From Uloborus plumipes (lineage: Eukaryota; Arthropoda; Arachnida; Araneae; Uloboridae), in assembly GCA_038373865.1 (NCBI GenBank), contig JAXGGA010002846.1, positions 49,517 to 113,516 on the forward strand: 64,000 bases of DNA, written 5' to 3'. This document shows positions 46,401 to 49,400 of this stretch, in pieces. The notes under the pieces are model-generated. The model searched no databases and was not told the DNA's origin. It was given only the letters and a program-made list of their open reading frames with translations. The stretch's first letter is position 1, and each line of letters opens with the position of its first letter. The translations under genes and the position numbers were made by a program.

Positions 46401-49400
46401 ATATATATATATCATCTTATAAACAGTTTACTTTTGCAAATATAAATAATACCATTTCTGTTACGACAATAAAATCTCAATGAATTATTTTATAAAATTT
46501 AAATTGAAACTAAACAAACATTTGTAGTCCTGAAATTTAAATATTTCAGTTGCACAAAGAATTTACTACAGTTATTCAATAAATAAAAAATAAACATACC
46601 TCTCTGAAAGGAACTAAAAATAATTTATTAAAACAAGTTATGAACAAATCGCTGTGACAATGATTGCTTTTGAACCCATTATTTAATTGACATATAACTA
46701 GATCCGTAACTAATGAACCATCATTAATAACAAACAAATATTAATTTTATTATTGGTTTGATTTCGAAAAAGTGGTTACTTCCGAGATTTATTTTTTTTC
46801 TCCTCAAAGTGGTTTGCTTTTTGATTGGAACTGAACTGAGAATTTTGTTGGAAAATGAACCTCAAATTATCCGGTATGCCCGAAAATTCAAATTTTCTGG
46901 CATGCTGGTCCACCTGTTTTTTCCCGGCATGCCGGATAATGCGAGGTAATATGGTACATCTCTACACTGGTGACAAGTCATGGATCTATGAATATAAGCC
47001 ATAAACAAGGCATCAATTGACTGTATGAGTCCTTCAAGACGAACTAAATCCAGCCAAAGATGTTCGTGGAAGAAGCACATCAAAGCAAATGGTTGCTTGC
47101 TTCTTTGGCATTGCCGGTCATGTCCCAACAGTGGTTTTCGCAAACCACAGCATTCAAAACAATTTTCCTCATATGAAATTTCATCAAAAGTAAACAAATC
47201 AGAAATTGCTAGCCTCTCTTTATGCTATGGGGCGTCAGTTCTTTGACATCAGTAGGTTGCTTAATCTGTTTACTAAACTAAACATATCTAAATCATAAAA
47301 TCAAATCATTCAGAGACCTGAAAAAAAGACTAGACAAAAATCTTCAAGATATTTGCAATTTGAGATGAACATGTTAGAAAATGCGAGGAGTGATGGGAGG
47401 GATTTTTCAAGGAGAAATTTCAAGAGAAAGAAAATTAGGAATAATGCCGCACAGTTCGCGGTTCGACGCATCACTGACTCTCACCATCCAAAGTTCGCAT
47501 AAGAAGTAATAATAATTCAGTTTCTAAGTGGATGACTCATCCAGCAGAAGAGGGAAAGGGGGGGGGAGGGAGAAGATCAGCTGTTCACCATAGTGGTGTC
47601 GGATCAAGACAGAACAGTGAATTCTGAATAGTACACAATCACTTGTTGCCAGAAGTCATCATAGAGATTCATAAAAAGCAAAAGACGAAGCCAATCATTC
47701 TTCATCACGATAATGTGAGCTCACAGTTATCCGCTCAAACAAAAGAGATTTTGACCGGTCAAAATTTCGTGTTGATATGATTTCGTGTTTCGTCATCTGC
47801 CATACAGCATTGCTCTTCCACTTCATGTCTTTTTTTATTCTCAAGCATCAAAAATAAATAAAAAGGTCAATGAGATTTTTGACACACCAAAAAGCATATA
47901 CACGTTATGGAGTTACTTCAGGTAGAATAAAAGAAATGCTTTGAAAATTAGTTGATAAATATATGTATTGATCTACATGGAGAATATTTTGAAAAACAAT
48001 GAAATCGGTTTCAAGCTTAACTATCTGTTTTCGTATTGCTAGATCAGAAATATGATTACTTACATCCTGACATATCAATATTGATTTCGTCTTGCAATAT
48101 CAAGATGGCATAAAGATTGTTATAACAATCTTGCATACATCTTGACGTATCAATATTGATTTTGTCTTACAATATCAAGGTTGCATAAATCTTGTCAGCG
48201 TCAAGATTGAAAAGATTGTTCTTGATATCTCATTGTCACCGTCAAGATCATTAGCGCGCACAATAAAAGAGAGGCCCATGCGCGGAGTTTTACCCCACAC
48301 CCAGCATTCCGTTTTTTTTCCTTCTTTAACGCGAAGCGAGCGTTGCACATGGAGACGTGGATACGATCTAGGCTTCGTTAAAATTCAGTTGCTTTATTGT
48401 GTTGTGTGCAATATTATTGTTTTAGAGTTATTTATTTATGATCCTACTACTGCATTTATTCGATGACGTAGAGCAGTGGTGGCCAACCCGCGGCACGCGT
48501 GCCACAATGTGGCACGGCAAACCAGTAACAGTGGCACGCGAAGACTGTTTGAAAAAAAATCCAAAATTGAGGAAAACATCTCGATCTCAAAAATATTGAT
48601 AAAAACTAAAACCTTTAAACTAATAAATGTAATGATATTATAACAATTAAGTGTCAGGAGGCTGGCTTAAAATTGTCTGAACTACAATATTGCAAAGTAT
48701 ATAGCGTTAGCTTCGGACATCCAACGGAAGCTGTGATGCTACAGACAATGCGTTGTAAAGCATATTTGTGCTTCACACGACTGAAACTTTCAATGTTGCA
48801 AAATGGATTCTTGATCTGCAATAGTTTCAGCTACGGGTGATGAAATTGAAAAAAAAAAAAAAACTCTACAACTAAAATTAAGAAACTAGATTGGACAAAA
48901 TTTGGCATGATTGCACAAATGAAGACCCTTAAACTGTTTTTGTAACATTACTTGAAAATAATTTGGGAAAAACACTTAAAAAGTGTCATCGAATTATCTA
49001 TCAACCTTGCCAAGGAGTGAGATTTTCCTGTTGGTGACCCTGTAGCGTTCACTGTGTTAACAAACTATGAATTAGAGCTCTGAATGTTTTGTGAACCTTT
49101 CCCAGGAGAAAGAGGAGAGTATGGCAAGTTACTCCTTCATTAAAATGTGTGAAAAATAGTCATAAGATTTTAGAATTTTAGGGAGTGTGTTTTCAAAATA
49201 TCTGGAAGGAAAGCAATATGAGGACTTTCTACTTAGAAATGGAGAATAGCGAACTAATTTAGCTATGGCCATCTCTTAATATCCTGCGTTTAAGAAATTT
49301 AAATTTAAGATTGTACAAAAAAAAAGTGTTTCCTAAACCAGTAGAGGCCATCTACATTTTTTTATGATGAAACTTCAGTTTCTTTCTCTCAACTTTGGAG

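Larger units (their letters stand above)
45585..48005 (+). pseudogene. Decayed mariner-type transposase, split by insertions
   Basis: Recognisable pieces of a mariner transposase: VNNWYKEYNFDR near 45605, a central helix region to 46232, then after a MITE the catalytic start TGDKSWIYEYKP (46968-47005), DELNPAKDVRGRSTSKQMVA CFFGIAGHVPTV (47038-47130), and after about 430 bp of foreign sequence RTVNSE, SQSFFITIM (remnant of the second Asp block, about 47690), and a C-terminus IYVLIYMENILKN. Many stops and frameshifts; long dead. Confidence 0.75.
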
